Assembly: GCF_900143065.1 (NCBI RefSeq)
Contig: NZ_FRCX01000011.1
Location: forward strand, 149,377-213,376
Direction: 5' to 3'
DNA length: 64,000 bases
DNA from: Duganella sacchari
GTDB taxonomy: Bacteria; Pseudomonadota; Gammaproteobacteria; Burkholderiales; Burkholderiaceae_D
The notes below the pieces were generated by a model. The model saw only the letters and a list, made by a program, of their open reading frames with translations, did not search any database and was not told where the DNA came from. Shown here in pieces: positions 46,653-55,714 of this stretch. Positions within the stretch are counted from its first letter, which is position 1, and every line of letters starts with the position of its first letter. A program made the translations under genes and the position numbers.

Positions 46653-46790
46653 CCGGGGTCAGGTCCGTCATTTCTACACGGACTGAGCCGTCATCGCCTC
46701 GACTCCGGGGTCAGGTCCGTCTTTTCTACACGGACTGTGCCGTCATCGCCTTTACAGCTGGGCTCGTGTAGAAATTACGGACCTGACCCC
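46653..46790. repeat. direct and inverted copies of a GGGGTCAGGTCCGT element
   Basis: Two direct copies with a 52-bp period begin at 46653 and 46705 (CCGGGGTCAGGTCCGTC, then TTTCTACACGGACTG and GCCGTCATCGCC). A third copy, inverted, lies at 46765-46790 (CGTGTAGAA, then ACGGACCTGACCCC). Copy 2 (46707-46732) and the inverted copy can form a 26-bp stem with two mismatches around a 32-base loop. GTCTTTTTT follows. Elements of this kind are dispersed between genes in Oxalobacteraceae and look like REP/RAYT-type mobile repeats; that family assignment is from memory. Confidence 0.85.
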
Positions 46791-46799
46791 GTCTTTTTT
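46707..46799 (+). terminator. possible terminator formed by the repeat pair
   Basis: The stem between repeat copy 2 and the inverted copy is followed by TTTTTT at 46794-46799. It would serve the phasin gene. The loop is large for a classic terminator. Confidence 0.45.
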
Positions 46800-46843
46800 G
46801 CGCATGTTGTATCCTAGCGGGCTATACGCTCTCCCGAGGCAAC

Positions 46844-48598
46844 ATGTCTAATCTTTCCCGGCTTATCGGCGGTTTTGTCGGTCAGCATAGTCGCGCTTAT
46901 ATTGTGTCCGGTGCCATGCTGGCAGGTGTGGCGACGCTCAGCATTCTGGTCCCGCGCAAGGTCGGCGCCATGATTGATGGTCTGGCTAACCATACGCTGT
47001 CCGGCAACGCGCTGCTGATGGAAATTGGCTGGCTGCTGTTGGTCGGTCTCGGTATTTATTTTCTGCGCGTGGGCTGGCGGCAGATTCTGTATGGCGCGGC
47101 CTATCAGCTTGGTGTGTCGCTGCGCACGCGCCTCTATACGCGTATGACGCTGCAAGGTCCGGCCTTTTATCAGCGTCAGCGCACCGGGGATCTGATGGCG
47201 CTGGCGACCAATGACATCGACGCCATCGAGATGGCCGCCGGCGAGGCCATGCTGGCCGGCTTTGACGGCGCGCTGACGCTGGTGATGGTGCTGGGCGTGA
47301 TGCTGCTCGGCGTCGACTGGCGCCTGGCGTGCATTGCGCTGCTGCCTTTTCCGCTGATGGCGTGGGCCTTCTGGTATATCTCGGGCCACATCCACACTGC
47401 ATCGACTGATTCGCTCAAGCGCTTCAGCGCCCTGAACGATCATGTGCAGGAAACGCTGTCCGGGGTACGCACCCTGCGCGCGCTCGGCCTGGAGCAGCGC
47501 AGCGCCAGCCAGTTTTCGGCACTCGCCGGCAAGGCCTCCGATGCCAGCCTGCGCGCGCAAGTGTGGGAAGCCGCTTATGAACCCGCCGTCGGCCTGACGC
47601 TGACCGCCGCCAGCGGTCTCACGCTCGGTCTGGGCGGTTACCTGATCTGGCACGATCAGCTGACCATCGGCGCGCTGACCAGTTTCACGATGTATCTGGG
47701 GCAGTTGATCTGGCCGATGTTTGCCGCCGGCTGGGTGCTGTCGCTGATCGAACGTGGCCGCGCCGCCTGGCAGCGCTTGCAGCCGATGCTGGATGCGCCA
47801 CTCGCCATCGACGACCATGGCACGCTGACCGCCGTGCCATCCGGCCCCTTGCAACTGCACGGCATCCGCTACGCTTACGCGGAACAAAGCACGCCCGCCA
47901 TCAGCGACATCACGCTGGTGCTCAAGCCGGGACAGACGCTCGGCCTGGTCGGCCCTACCGGCAGCGGCAAGTCGACGCTGCTGCGCGTGCTGCTGCGCCA
48001 GCTCACACCGCAGCATGGCCGTGTTGAATGGTCCGGCCACGCGCTGGACGAGTACACGCTGCAGGCCCTGCGCGCCGCCATCAGCTGGGTGCCGCAGGAG
48101 TCGTTCCTGTTCTCCGCCTCGATTGCCGACAATATCGCGCTGGCCCGTCCCGACGCCACCCGCGCGCAGATCGAGCACGCCGCCAGTCTCGCCGCCATCC
48201 ACGATGACATCCGGCTGTTCCCCGATGGCTATGAGACGCAGGTGGGCGAGAAAGGTATCACGCTGTCAGGCGGCCAGCGCCAGCGCGTCGCCATCGCCCG
48301 TGCGCTGCTGGCCGATAACGATTTGCTGCTGCTGGACGATGCACTGTCCGCCGTCGATACCGGCACGGAAACGCGCATCCTCGAGCATCTCGAGGAACTG
48401 CGCCAGCTGCGCAAAGGCCGCAGCGCGATTATCGCCAGCCACCGTCTGAGTTCCGTCGTCAACGCCGACCTGATTGTGGTGCTGCGCGATGGCCGCATCA
48501 GCGAAACCGGCAATCACGAACAACTGCTCGCACTGGACGGCTGGTACGCCAGCCAGTGGCGCTATCAACAATTGGAAGCCAGCCTCGATGAAGCCTGA
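46844..48598 (+). CDS. mdlA: ABC exporter half-transporter, MdlA-like
   Basis: A 584-residue half-transporter with six membrane helices (about 20-300) and a nucleotide-binding domain: Walker A GPTGSGKST (370-378), signature LSGGQRQR, Walker B LLLLDDALSAVD. The residue after the Walker B Asp is Asp, not the catalytic Glu, which marks the degenerate ATP site of heterodimeric exporters. The partner gene overlaps its 3' end by 11 bp. Together they resemble E. coli MdlAB, exporters of unknown drugs or lipids in the inner membrane. Confidence 0.92.
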   Translation: MSNLSRLIGGFVGQHSRAYIVSGAMLAGVATLSILVPRKVGAMIDGLANHTLSGNALLMEIGWLLLVGLGIYFLRVGWRQILYGAAYQLGVSLRTRLYTRMTLQGPAFYQRQRTGDLMALATNDIDAIEMAAGEAMLAGFDGALTLVMVLGVMLLGVDWRLACIALLPFPLMAWAFWYISGHIHTASTDSLKRFSALNDHVQETLSGVRTLRALGLEQRSASQFSALAGKASDASLRAQVWEAAYEPAVGLTLTAASGLTLGLGGYLIWHDQLTIGALTSFTMYLGQLIWPMFAAGWVLSLIERGRAAWQRLQPMLDAPLAIDDHGTLTAVPSGPLQLHGIRYAYAEQSTPAISDITLVLKPGQTLGLVGPTGSGKSTLLRVLLRQLTPQHGRVEWSGHALDEYTLQALRAAISWVPQESFLFSASIADNIALARPDATRAQIEHAASLAAIHDDIRLFPDGYETQVGEKGITLSGGQRQRVAIARALLADNDLLLLDDALSAVDTGTETRILEHLEELRQLRKGRSAIIASHRLSSVVNADLIVVLRDGRISETGNHEQLLALDGWYASQWRYQQLEASLDEA

Positions 48599-50375
48599 AC
48601 ATCAATCCACCCGCGGCCAGATGCGGCAGGCCATCGCACTGCTGCGCCGTGCCGCGCTGCCCGACCAGCATCATCTGGGCTGGGCCATTTTGTGGCTGGT
48701 CCTGGCCGCGCTGCTGGAAGTGCTCGGCCCCATCATGGGCAAGGCGCTGATCGACGAACACCTGCTGCCGCACCATCTGGACTGGCCGCGCATGGCTGGT
48801 CTGCTGGCTGGCGTGGTACTCACCGGCTGGATCGCCAGCGGCCTGCGCTACCTGCAGCTGGTGCGCCTGTCCGGCCTTGCCATGCGTTCGGTGATGCGCC
48901 TGCGCGAGATGGTCTACACCCACGTGCTGCTGCTGCCGATGGCTTTCTTTGATCGCGCCATCACGGGACAGCTGGTGTCGCGCGTCACCAACGATACCGA
49001 GGCGGTCAAGAACCTGTACATCCAGGTGCTGTTCGTGATGCTCGATTCGACCATCGTGTTGATCGGCACTGTTTGCGCCATGGCGTGGCTGGACTGGCGC
49101 CTCATGCTGATCGTGCTGGCGCTTCTGCCTGCGGTGCTGCTCATCGTCTGGCTGTACCAGCGCTGGAGCGCGCCCGCCGTCACCCGCGCCCGCGCGCTGC
49201 GCAGCGAGATCAATGGCCAGATGGCGGAATCCATCGGCGGCATGAGCGTGCTCCAGGCCAGCAATGCCGAAGCGCGCTTCGGCAAGCGCTTCGCCAGCAC
49301 CAATCAGGATCACTACACGGCCCGCCTGTCGGAGCTGCGCGCCAATGCCTGGCTGCTGCGCCCTGCGCTCGATATGTTCAACATCATCCTGCTGGCGGCC
49401 GTGATTTTCATGTTCGGCCATCGCGAGATGACGGCCACCGAAGTCGGCATACTGTACGCCTTCATCAGCTACCTGGCGCGCGTGATCGAGCCGCTGATCC
49501 AGATCACCATGCAGTTCAGCCAGTTGCAGCAGTCGGTGGTGGCCAGCGCACGCGTGGCAACGCTGCTCGATGAAGGCACGGCGCAGGAACACACCGCCGC
49601 CGCGACTGCAGCCACGCGCACTGCCGCAGCCAACGACAGCAACGCGCCCGCCGTCGCCATCCGCCATCTGAATTTCGCCTACAACGAGGGCCACCCGGTG
49701 CTGCACGATCTGTCGCTGGAGATCCCGCAAGGCGATTTCGTCGGCATCGTCGGCCACACGGGCAGCGGCAAGTCGACGCTGTTGTCGCTGCTGCTACGTT
49801 TCTATCCCGCCAAGCATGGCAGCATCATGGTGCACGGCATGCCGCTCGACGCCATCGACAATGAACGCTTCCGCGCCGAAGTGGGGCTGGTGCCGCAAGA
49901 CCCGTTCCTGCTGGCCGCTTCCGCACGCGAGAACATCGACATGGGCCGCGGCCTGACGCAGCAGCAGGTCGAAGCCGCCGCCCGCGCCGCCCACGCCCAC
50001 GACTTCATCACGGCGCTGGACCAGGGCTATGACACGCCGCTCGGCGAAGGCGGTTCGCGCCTGTCGGTGGGCCAGAAACAGCTGATCGCGATTGCGCGCG
50101 CGCTGGCCGGCACGCCGCGCATCCTGCTGCTGGACGAAGCCACCTCGCACATCGATTCGCAAACCGAACAGATTGTGCAAACGGCACTGGATGAACTGCG
50201 CGGCAAGGTCACGGTGATCGCGATTGCGCACCGCCTGTCCACCATCCGCGACGCCAACCGCATCGTGGTGCTGAACCATGGCCGCATCGCCGAAATCGGT
50301 CCGCACGATCAGCTCATGCAGATCAACGGCGGCTTGTACCAACGCCTATATCTTTTGCAACAGTTGGCCGCGTAA
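48588..50375 (+). CDS. mdlB: ABC exporter half-transporter, MdlB-like
   Basis: A 595-residue half-transporter, partner of the preceding gene. The ATG at 48588 lies inside the last codons of mdlA (11-bp overlap, coupled translation); the open frame further upstream is a shadow. Six membrane helices are followed by Walker A GHTGSGKST (389-397), signature LSVGQKQL and Walker B ILLLDEATSHID with the catalytic Glu. The signature is the non-standard LSVGQ, so the dimer has one complete and one altered ATP site. A hairpin follows 23 bp after the stop. Confidence 0.92.
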   Translation: MKPEHQSTRGQMRQAIALLRRAALPDQHHLGWAILWLVLAALLEVLGPIMGKALIDEHLLPHHLDWPRMAGLLAGVVLTGWIASGLRYLQLVRLSGLAMRSVMRLREMVYTHVLLLPMAFFDRAITGQLVSRVTNDTEAVKNLYIQVLFVMLDSTIVLIGTVCAMAWLDWRLMLIVLALLPAVLLIVWLYQRWSAPAVTRARALRSEINGQMAESIGGMSVLQASNAEARFGKRFASTNQDHYTARLSELRANAWLLRPALDMFNIILLAAVIFMFGHREMTATEVGILYAFISYLARVIEPLIQITMQFSQLQQSVVASARVATLLDEGTAQEHTAAATAATRTAAANDSNAPAVAIRHLNFAYNEGHPVLHDLSLEIPQGDFVGIVGHTGSGKSTLLSLLLRFYPAKHGSIMVHGMPLDAIDNERFRAEVGLVPQDPFLLAASARENIDMGRGLTQQQVEAAARAAHAHDFITALDQGYDTPLGEGGSRLSVGQKQLIAIARALAGTPRILLLDEATSHIDSQTEQIVQTALDELRGKVTVIAIAHRLSTIRDANRIVVLNHGRIAEIGPHDQLMQINGGLYQRLYLLQQLAA

Positions 50376-50398
50376 GCCGCGCCGCAGCAGTGAAAAAC

Positions 50399-50425
50399 TG
50401 TGCGATTTTCGAGAAAAATCGCACA
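50399..50425. terminator. hairpin after mdlB
   Basis: TGTGCGATTTT and AAAATCGCACA form a perfect 11-bp stem with a CGAGA loop. No long T-run follows, although the stem has U-rich sides. It separates mdlB from the next promoter. Confidence 0.6.
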
Positions 50426-50454
50426 TCTTGAGGCTTTCCCGCTTGCAACAAGCA

Positions 50455-50470
50455 TATAATTGTCTAGACA
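50455..50470 (+). promoter_or_regulatory. -10 element and palindrome before the TPR-GGDEF gene
   Basis: A perfect TATAAT (50455-50460) is followed at once by the 10-bp palindrome TGTCTAGACA (50461-50470), which would cover the transcription start. No clear -35 hexamer is seen. The palindrome is a candidate operator. Confidence 0.5.
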
Positions 50471-50497
50471 TTGCGTTGCAATCGCGGGGGCGTCAAG

Positions 50498-52612
50498 TTG
50501 GCAGGATCAAGAAATGGCGGATGGTGGCACACGAAGCGGCGAGCCATGGCTGCAGCCCTTGCGTTCGCGCTGGCGCCTGCCTGCGTGGCAGCGCAAACCC
50601 CGCTCGATGAGCGCATTCTCGAGATCCGCGAGCAGAGCCGCTTCATGCCCGACAAGGCCCTGGAGCAACTGCAAAAACTGCAGCCCGAACTGACTGCCGC
50701 GCCCTCCTACACCCGTGCCGAATTCCTGAGCCAGCTGAGCGCCACGCGCATGCGCCTGGGGCAGAACGACGTCGCGCTGGACACCGCCGAACAGGTGATC
50801 GCGCTCGGCAAGTCGCTGCACGACACGGCCATCATCGCCAAGGGCATGCTGGCCAAGACCTATGTGCTGTTCGCGCAGGCGGAAGTCGATGCCGCCCACC
50901 GTCTGGCGTTTGAAGCAGAGAAGCTGGCGCTCACCACGCAGGACTACCCGCTCAAGATTCAGGCGACCGTCACCGCCGGCCAGACGCACGCCGAACAGGG
51001 CAACTTCCCGGCCGCGCTGGTCAAGCTGCAGCGCGCCGTGGACATGGCGCGGCCGCCCGCCGGCGATCCGGTCAGCCTGGTGGCGGCGCTAAACGCGCTG
51101 GCCAAGCTTTACGTCCAGATGAAGGAATACGAGAACGCCTCGGAAACGCTGGACGAACTGCTCAACGAAACCGAGAAGCTCAAATCGCCGGGCCGCATGG
51201 CGATCGCCAAGAACACCGAGTACGGCCTGGCCATCGACTCCGGCCAGCCCAAGCGCGCCTTGCGCGCGCTGATGCAAAGCCTGGACCTGGAACGCAAGAT
51301 GGGCGCCGAACGCATGGTCGGCATCACCCTGGTCAACCTGGCGGACAATTACCTGAAGGACCACGACTATCCGCGCGCCGTGCAGTACGCGCAGGAGTCG
51401 CTGCGCTCCACCGAACGCACCAACGACGACTCTACCGCCGCCACCGCCCGCATCAATCTGGGCCAGGCCTACATCGGCATGGGCCGCGTGGCCGAGGGCA
51501 AGAAGCAGTACGAACTGGGACTGAAACGCTACGAGCAGGAGAACAACAAGCCTGACCTGCAAATGGCGCTCATCGAATATGGCGAAGTGCTGGAACGCGC
51601 GGGCGATCTGGCCGGCGCGATATCGGCTTATCACCGCGAACGCGCCATCTCCAACGAGCTGTTTGAGCGGCGCCGCCAGCAGGCCGTCCTGGAGCTGCAG
51701 GAAAAATACGAGGCCGAGAAGAAGCAGCGCCAGATCGAGATGCTAAGCCATGAAAACCAGGTCAAGGGCGCGGAGATCGACAACCGCCGCCTGCAGCAGC
51801 GCGTCTGGTGGCTGCTGGCCCTGGTGTTTGCGCTGGCGGCAGCCGTGGTCGGTCTGCTGTACCGCAAGGTACGCCACACCAATGCCCAGCTGGAGGTGAA
51901 AAATCTGGAGCTCAAGGCGCAGTCCACGCTGGACCCGCTGACCTCCCTGTACAACCGCCGCCACTTCCAGGAATTCATGCGCAGCCTGGGGCCGCAGAAC
52001 CGCCATGACGACATTGTCGGCGCGCTGTTCCTGCTCGACGTCGACCACTTCAAGCACATCAACGACAACTACGGCCACGCGGCCGGCGACGCGGTGTTGA
52101 AGATGATCGCCGAGAACCTGCGCATCGCGCTGCGCGAAACCGACATGATCGTGCGCTGGGGTGGCGAAGAGTTCCTCGCCTTCCTGCCGGCGATCCCGCG
52201 CAATGGCGTGGACGAAATCGCGCGCCGCATCCTGACCACCATCTCCTCGCAGTCGCTGCGCTACCAGGAGCACGATATTTCAGTGAATGTCTCGGTGGGC
52301 TTTTCGCCGTTCCCGCTGGTGCCGGGCGGCGAGCCGCTGCCATGGGAACGCGCGGTGAACCTGGTCGACATGGCGCTCTACCTGGCCAAGGCGCATGGCC
52401 GCAACCGCGCTTACGGCGTGCGGGGATTCGAGAACTTCCATCTGACGTCGATGGAGGCCATCGAACAGGATCTGGAACGCGCCTGGCGCTCCGGCTTCGT
52501 GGACCTGAGCGTGGTGCTGGGCGGCGATCCCGGCACCCATCCCACCACGCCGACGGAGCACACCAACGTGGTCTCCATCAAACACGCCGCCCAGACCAAG
52601 GGCGGACACTGA
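50498..52612 (+). CDS. TPR-repeat periplasmic sensor with GGDEF diguanylate cyclase
   Basis: A 704-residue protein. The signal peptide is MAGSRNGGWWHTKRRAMAAALAFALAPACVAAQ if translation starts at the TTG at 50498, which has GGGGG seven bases upstream; the ATG at 50546 would remove the basic start, and a TTG at 50471 is less likely. About six TPR-like helix pairs fill residues 60-390, then a coiled-coil (RRRQQAVLELQEKYEAEKKQ), one membrane helix (WWLLALVFALAAAVVGLLY) and a GGDEF domain with active GGEEF and an RxxD inhibition site (RETD). It should make c-di-GMP in response to a periplasmic partner. Confidence 0.88.
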   Translation: MAGSRNGGWWHTKRRAMAAALAFALAPACVAAQTPLDERILEIREQSRFMPDKALEQLQKLQPELTAAPSYTRAEFLSQLSATRMRLGQNDVALDTAEQVIALGKSLHDTAIIAKGMLAKTYVLFAQAEVDAAHRLAFEAEKLALTTQDYPLKIQATVTAGQTHAEQGNFPAALVKLQRAVDMARPPAGDPVSLVAALNALAKLYVQMKEYENASETLDELLNETEKLKSPGRMAIAKNTEYGLAIDSGQPKRALRALMQSLDLERKMGAERMVGITLVNLADNYLKDHDYPRAVQYAQESLRSTERTNDDSTAATARINLGQAYIGMGRVAEGKKQYELGLKRYEQENNKPDLQMALIEYGEVLERAGDLAGAISAYHRERAISNELFERRRQQAVLELQEKYEAEKKQRQIEMLSHENQVKGAEIDNRRLQQRVWWLLALVFALAAAVVGLLYRKVRHTNAQLEVKNLELKAQSTLDPLTSLYNRRHFQEFMRSLGPQNRHDDIVGALFLLDVDHFKHINDNYGHAAGDAVLKMIAENLRIALRETDMIVRWGGEEFLAFLPAIPRNGVDEIARRILTTISSQSLRYQEHDISVNVSVGFSPFPLVPGGEPLPWERAVNLVDMALYLAKAHGRNRAYGVRGFENFHLTSMEAIEQDLERAWRSGFVDLSVVLGGDPGTHPTTPTEHTNVVSIKHAAQTKGGH

Positions 52613-52951
52613 TTATTTCTTGGCAGCCTCGCGCTCGTCGGCGGCGGTCTGCATCTTCTCACCGGCGCGCTCCAGTTTACGGCCGGCTTCCTTGGTGGCG
52701 TTGTTGAGGGTTTCGCTGGCCTTGTCGGCTGCCTTGTCGAGCTTCTGGCTGGTGTCCTTGGCGGCATCGCTGAGCTGCTGGTCGGCCTGTTTGGCGGCGC
52801 TATCGAGTTTTTCGCCGGCCTGCTGCGTGGCCTGGTCGATCTTGCGGCCCGCACGTTCGGCCGGACCGGCTTCGCTCGGGTCATCCTTCTTCTGGCAGCC
52901 GCCGAGCAGCGCCAGCGCGGTCAGCGCCACTGCAACATAACGCATCATCAT
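52613..52951 (-). CDS. small amphipathic lipoprotein
   Basis: A 112-residue protein. The ATG at 52951 is set by AGGAG six bases upstream. The signal peptide ends in the lipobox LGGC, so it is a lipoprotein. The mature part is an 11-residue-like helical repeat rich in Ala, Lys, Asp and Gln (KIDQATQQAGEKLDSAAKQADQQLSDAAKDTSQKLDKAADKA...), which resembles LEA/apolipoprotein-type amphipathic helices. It may stabilise membranes or envelope under stress; this is inference. It abuts the stop of the convergent TPR-GGDEF gene with no gap. Confidence 0.8.
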   Translation of the reverse strand: MMMRYVAVALTALALLGGCQKKDDPSEAGPAERAGRKIDQATQQAGEKLDSAAKQADQQLSDAAKDTSQKLDKAADKASETLNNATKEAGRKLERAGEKMQTAADEREAAKK

Positions 52952-53027
52952 GGTCCTCTCCTGGAAAATGTTTGTTTCCAAGAGCATACATCGGCGCCGC
53001 AAGCCGCAGCGCACGCCAGTGAGGGAC

Positions 53028-53480
53028 TTATTCTGCGACGATTTTCTTGGGCGGCGGCGGCGGCGCAAAGTCGATGGTTTCCGACTCCGGACCGGTATCG
53101 AGCGCGTCGGACTTCTCCAGCCAGTTTTGCAGTTTTGCCATGCGGCGGATCAGGATGCCCTTGCTGCTGATGTAGCCGACCTGCTCGAAGTTGTCAGGCT
53201 TGCTCACCATCTTGGACACGGTCGGCAGGTTTTCCGCCAGCCGTTCAAACGCCTTGCGCGCCTTTTGCTCCCACTTCACGAGATTGGCCTCGTTGAAGCG
53301 GTTGCTTTCGTAATAAATCGTCAAGGTCCGGTCATGATTGCCGTAACCGACAATCGCCGCGCCCATCCGCACCGTTTCCAGTATGTCAGCCTTGATCGCT
53401 GCCGTCGGCACGAACAACGCTGCGCGGCCAGTCATGTCCGGTCGCTCCAGCGGCAAATCCTGTCCCATTAATACGGTCAT
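53028..53480 (-). CDS. conserved hypothetical protein
   Basis: A 150-residue soluble protein whose ATG at 53480 has AGGAAG upstream; eight further codons would be needed for the longest frame but lack a ribosome site. It begins MTVLMGQDLPLERPDMTGRAALFVPTAAIKADILETV, contains YESNRFNEANLVKWEQKARKAFERLAENLP and ends in a proline run (APPPPPPKKIVAE) that may be a binding tail. No family is recognised. Confidence 0.65.
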   Translation of the reverse strand: MTVLMGQDLPLERPDMTGRAALFVPTAAIKADILETVRMGAAIVGYGNHDRTLTIYYESNRFNEANLVKWEQKARKAFERLAENLPTVSKMVSKPDNFEQVGYISSKGILIRRMAKLQNWLEKSDALDTGPESETIDFAPPPPPKKIVAE

Positions 53481-53632
53481 CACGCTTCCTGTTGTTATTG
53501 CCACGGAGTTGCTTGTAGGCTATTTTTTAATTCTATATCCCCCTTTCGGCCTTTACAAGGAGAAACTGCATCACCGTGGCGTACACCGCAACTCCCTTAT
53601 AATGCAGGCTGATCCTCATAAACCGCCTCACC

Positions 53633-54679
53633 ATGACGTCCTCCCCCTCCCGTTTCGGCGCCATTCCCGAAGCCGCCGTTACTACCGCCGAACAGAATGT
53701 CCGCGACACGCTGGCCCACGCGATCGAACACCGTGCCCCGCACGCCGCGCTGATCGTCTACGACACCCGCACCGACCTCAATCGCGCGCTGACCGAAGCC
53801 TACCGCCGCGTGGTGCCGGATGCCCGCTTCATCGATTTCGACAGCGTACCGCCGGCGGACATCCTGGCGACGTTTGAACGCATGCAGGCGGACGACCTGG
53901 TGGTGCTGATCCAGTCCTCCAGCTTCCGCATGGACGCCTACCGCATCCGTATCGAACTGTTCAAACGCGGCCTCAAGGTGATCGAGCATGTGCACCTGTC
54001 GCGCATGCCGGACGAGCAGGGACTGCTGTACATCGACTCGCTGGCGTACGAGCCGTCCTACTACCGCGGTGTCGGCCATGCGCTCAAGGCCCGCATCGAC
54101 ACTGCCCGGCAAGGCATGGTCGATAGCGGCAATGGCGCGCAACTGGTATTCGCCTCGCCGTTCGAATCGGCCAAGCTGAATATCGGCGACTACAGCGGCA
54201 TGAACAACGTCGGCGGCCAGTTCCCGCTGGGCGAAGTGTTCACCGAGGCGCAGGACCTGGAAGCGGTGAGCGGCCGCGCGCGCATCTTCGTGTTTGGCGA
54301 CACCAGATTCCTGGTCAACCGCCCGGCGACGCCCATCACCATCATCGTCGACAAAGGCCGCGTGGCCGGCACGGAAAACAGCACGCCGGAATTCGACACC
54401 ATGCTGTCCATCATCCGCGAACACGAAGGCGAAGTGTGGCTGCGCGAACTGGGCTTCGGCATGAACCGCGCCTTCTCGCGCGAACGCATGGTCGATGACA
54501 TCGGCACCTATGAACGCATGTGCGGCATCCACCTGTCGCTGGGCGCCAAGCACGGCGTCTACACCAAGCCCCAGCTCAAGCGCAAAGACGCGCGCTACCA
54601 CATCGACGTGTTTGCCGTCACCGAAGGCGTCTACTTGGATGGCGAACGCGTCTATCGGGACGGCGCCTGGCAGATCTAA
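53633..54679 (+). CDS. M29-like aminopeptidase-family protein
   Basis: A 348-residue protein without signal peptide. The segments NVGGQFPLGEVFTEA, WLRELGFGMN, GIHLSLGAKHG and RYHIDVFAVTEGVYLDGE follow the order seen in thermophilic aminopeptidases of family M29 (AmpS/aminopeptidase T), whose metal ligands lie in EVF, ELG, H and HIDV. Conservation is loose, so it may be a relative with another function; the first 150 residues (AALIVYDTRTDLNRALTEAYRRV) also fit the M29 N-terminal domain. Convergent with the LysR gene, with a 4-bp overlap. Confidence 0.65.
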   Translation: MTSSPSRFGAIPEAAVTTAEQNVRDTLAHAIEHRAPHAALIVYDTRTDLNRALTEAYRRVVPDARFIDFDSVPPADILATFERMQADDLVVLIQSSSFRMDAYRIRIELFKRGLKVIEHVHLSRMPDEQGLLYIDSLAYEPSYYRGVGHALKARIDTARQGMVDSGNGAQLVFASPFESAKLNIGDYSGMNNVGGQFPLGEVFTEAQDLEAVSGRARIFVFGDTRFLVNRPATPITIIVDKGRVAGTENSTPEFDTMLSIIREHEGEVWLRELGFGMNRAFSRERMVDDIGTYERMCGIHLSLGAKHGVYTKPQLKRKDARYHIDVFAVTEGVYLDGERVYRDGAWQI

Positions 54680-55605
54680 AGCAGTCCAGAAGTCTGCAAC
54701 TCCCGGTCCCATGGCGGAACGGGATGGTATTCGGCCACCAGGAAGTCGATCAGTGCGCGGACTTTAGGGGATGGCTGGCGGCTCGCCGGATACAGCGCGC
54801 TCAGATGGTTGAGCGGCAGTTCCCAGTCCGTCAGCACCGGCACCAGCGTGCCTTCCATCAGGCTGCGCCACGCGAGGAAGGTGGTGTTATAGACGATGCC
54901 CAGGCCGCGCTGCGCGGCCTGCTGCAGCACCAGTCCATTGTTGGCGGTGAAAGCGGCGGGCACGCGCACCGACACCGCTTCATTGCCGCGTTTGAAATGC
55001 CACTGCGTGCCGTCCGTCAGATGGCTGAAGTGCAGGCAGCGGTGCTGCTGCAAATCCTGTGGCGTGACCGGCATGCCATGCCGCGCCAGGTACGCCGGCG
55101 AAGCGCACAGCACGCCGCGGCACGGCGCCAATGGCCGCATGGCCAGTGCATGCACATCCGGTATGCCGCCCACGCGGATGGTCAGGTCAAAACCATGTTC
55201 GATCGGATCGAGCAGCGCATCATCCACGTACAGCATCGGCTCCAGCGCCGGGTGCAGCAACGCAAAGCGCGCCAAGGCGCCCGCCAGCCACTCGCTGCCG
55301 AAGCTCGACGGCGCCTGTATGCGCAACGGCCCGGCCAGATCGGCGCCGGTCTGCGCCACCACGCGCGCCGCTTCCTGCGCCTGCGCCACCGTCGCCATGC
55401 ACGGCGCCAGATAGGCCTGCCCCACATCGGTCAGGCTGACTTCACGCGTCGAGCGATGCAGCAGGCGCGCGCCCAGTTTTTCCTCCAGCTGCAGAATATG
55501 TTTGCTGACCATGGCGCGCGTCAGTCCCAGGCGGCGTCCGGCCTCGCTAAAGCTGCGCTGCCTCGCCACCTCGACAAATATCTCCATTGCCCGTAACTGA
55601 TCCAT
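54676..55605 (-). CDS. LysR-family transcriptional regulator
   Basis: A 309-residue regulator. The ATG at 55605 begins the classic LysR start MDQLRAMEIFVEVARQRSFSEAGRRLGLTRAMVSKHILQLEEKLGARLLHRSTREVSLTDVG; upstream codons in the same frame do not belong. The C-terminal effector-binding domain is of the CrgA/DmlR-like branch. It is divergent from the PhyH dioxygenase gene 109 bp away and may regulate that operon. No ligand can be predicted. Confidence 0.92.
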   Translation of the reverse strand: MDQLRAMEIFVEVARQRSFSEAGRRLGLTRAMVSKHILQLEEKLGARLLHRSTREVSLTDVGQAYLAPCMATVAQAQEAARVVAQTGADLAGPLRIQAPSSFGSEWLAGALARFALLHPALEPMLYVDDALLDPIEHGFDLTIRVGGIPDVHALAMRPLAPCRGVLCASPAYLARHGMPVTPQDLQQHRCLHFSHLTDGTQWHFKRGNEAVSVRVPAAFTANNGLVLQQAAQRGLGIVYNTTFLAWRSLMEGTLVPVLTDWELPLNHLSALYPASRQPSPKVRALIDFLVAEYHPVPPWDRELQTSGLL

Positions 55606-55714
55606 GGCACGATTGTCGCCATTCCAGCGACAATGTGTCAACCTTTTGCGGATTGTGACGCGGTGGGCCGCCCCGTAAAATGTCATCCATCGACTATTCC
55701 CCCGGGAGCTGGAC

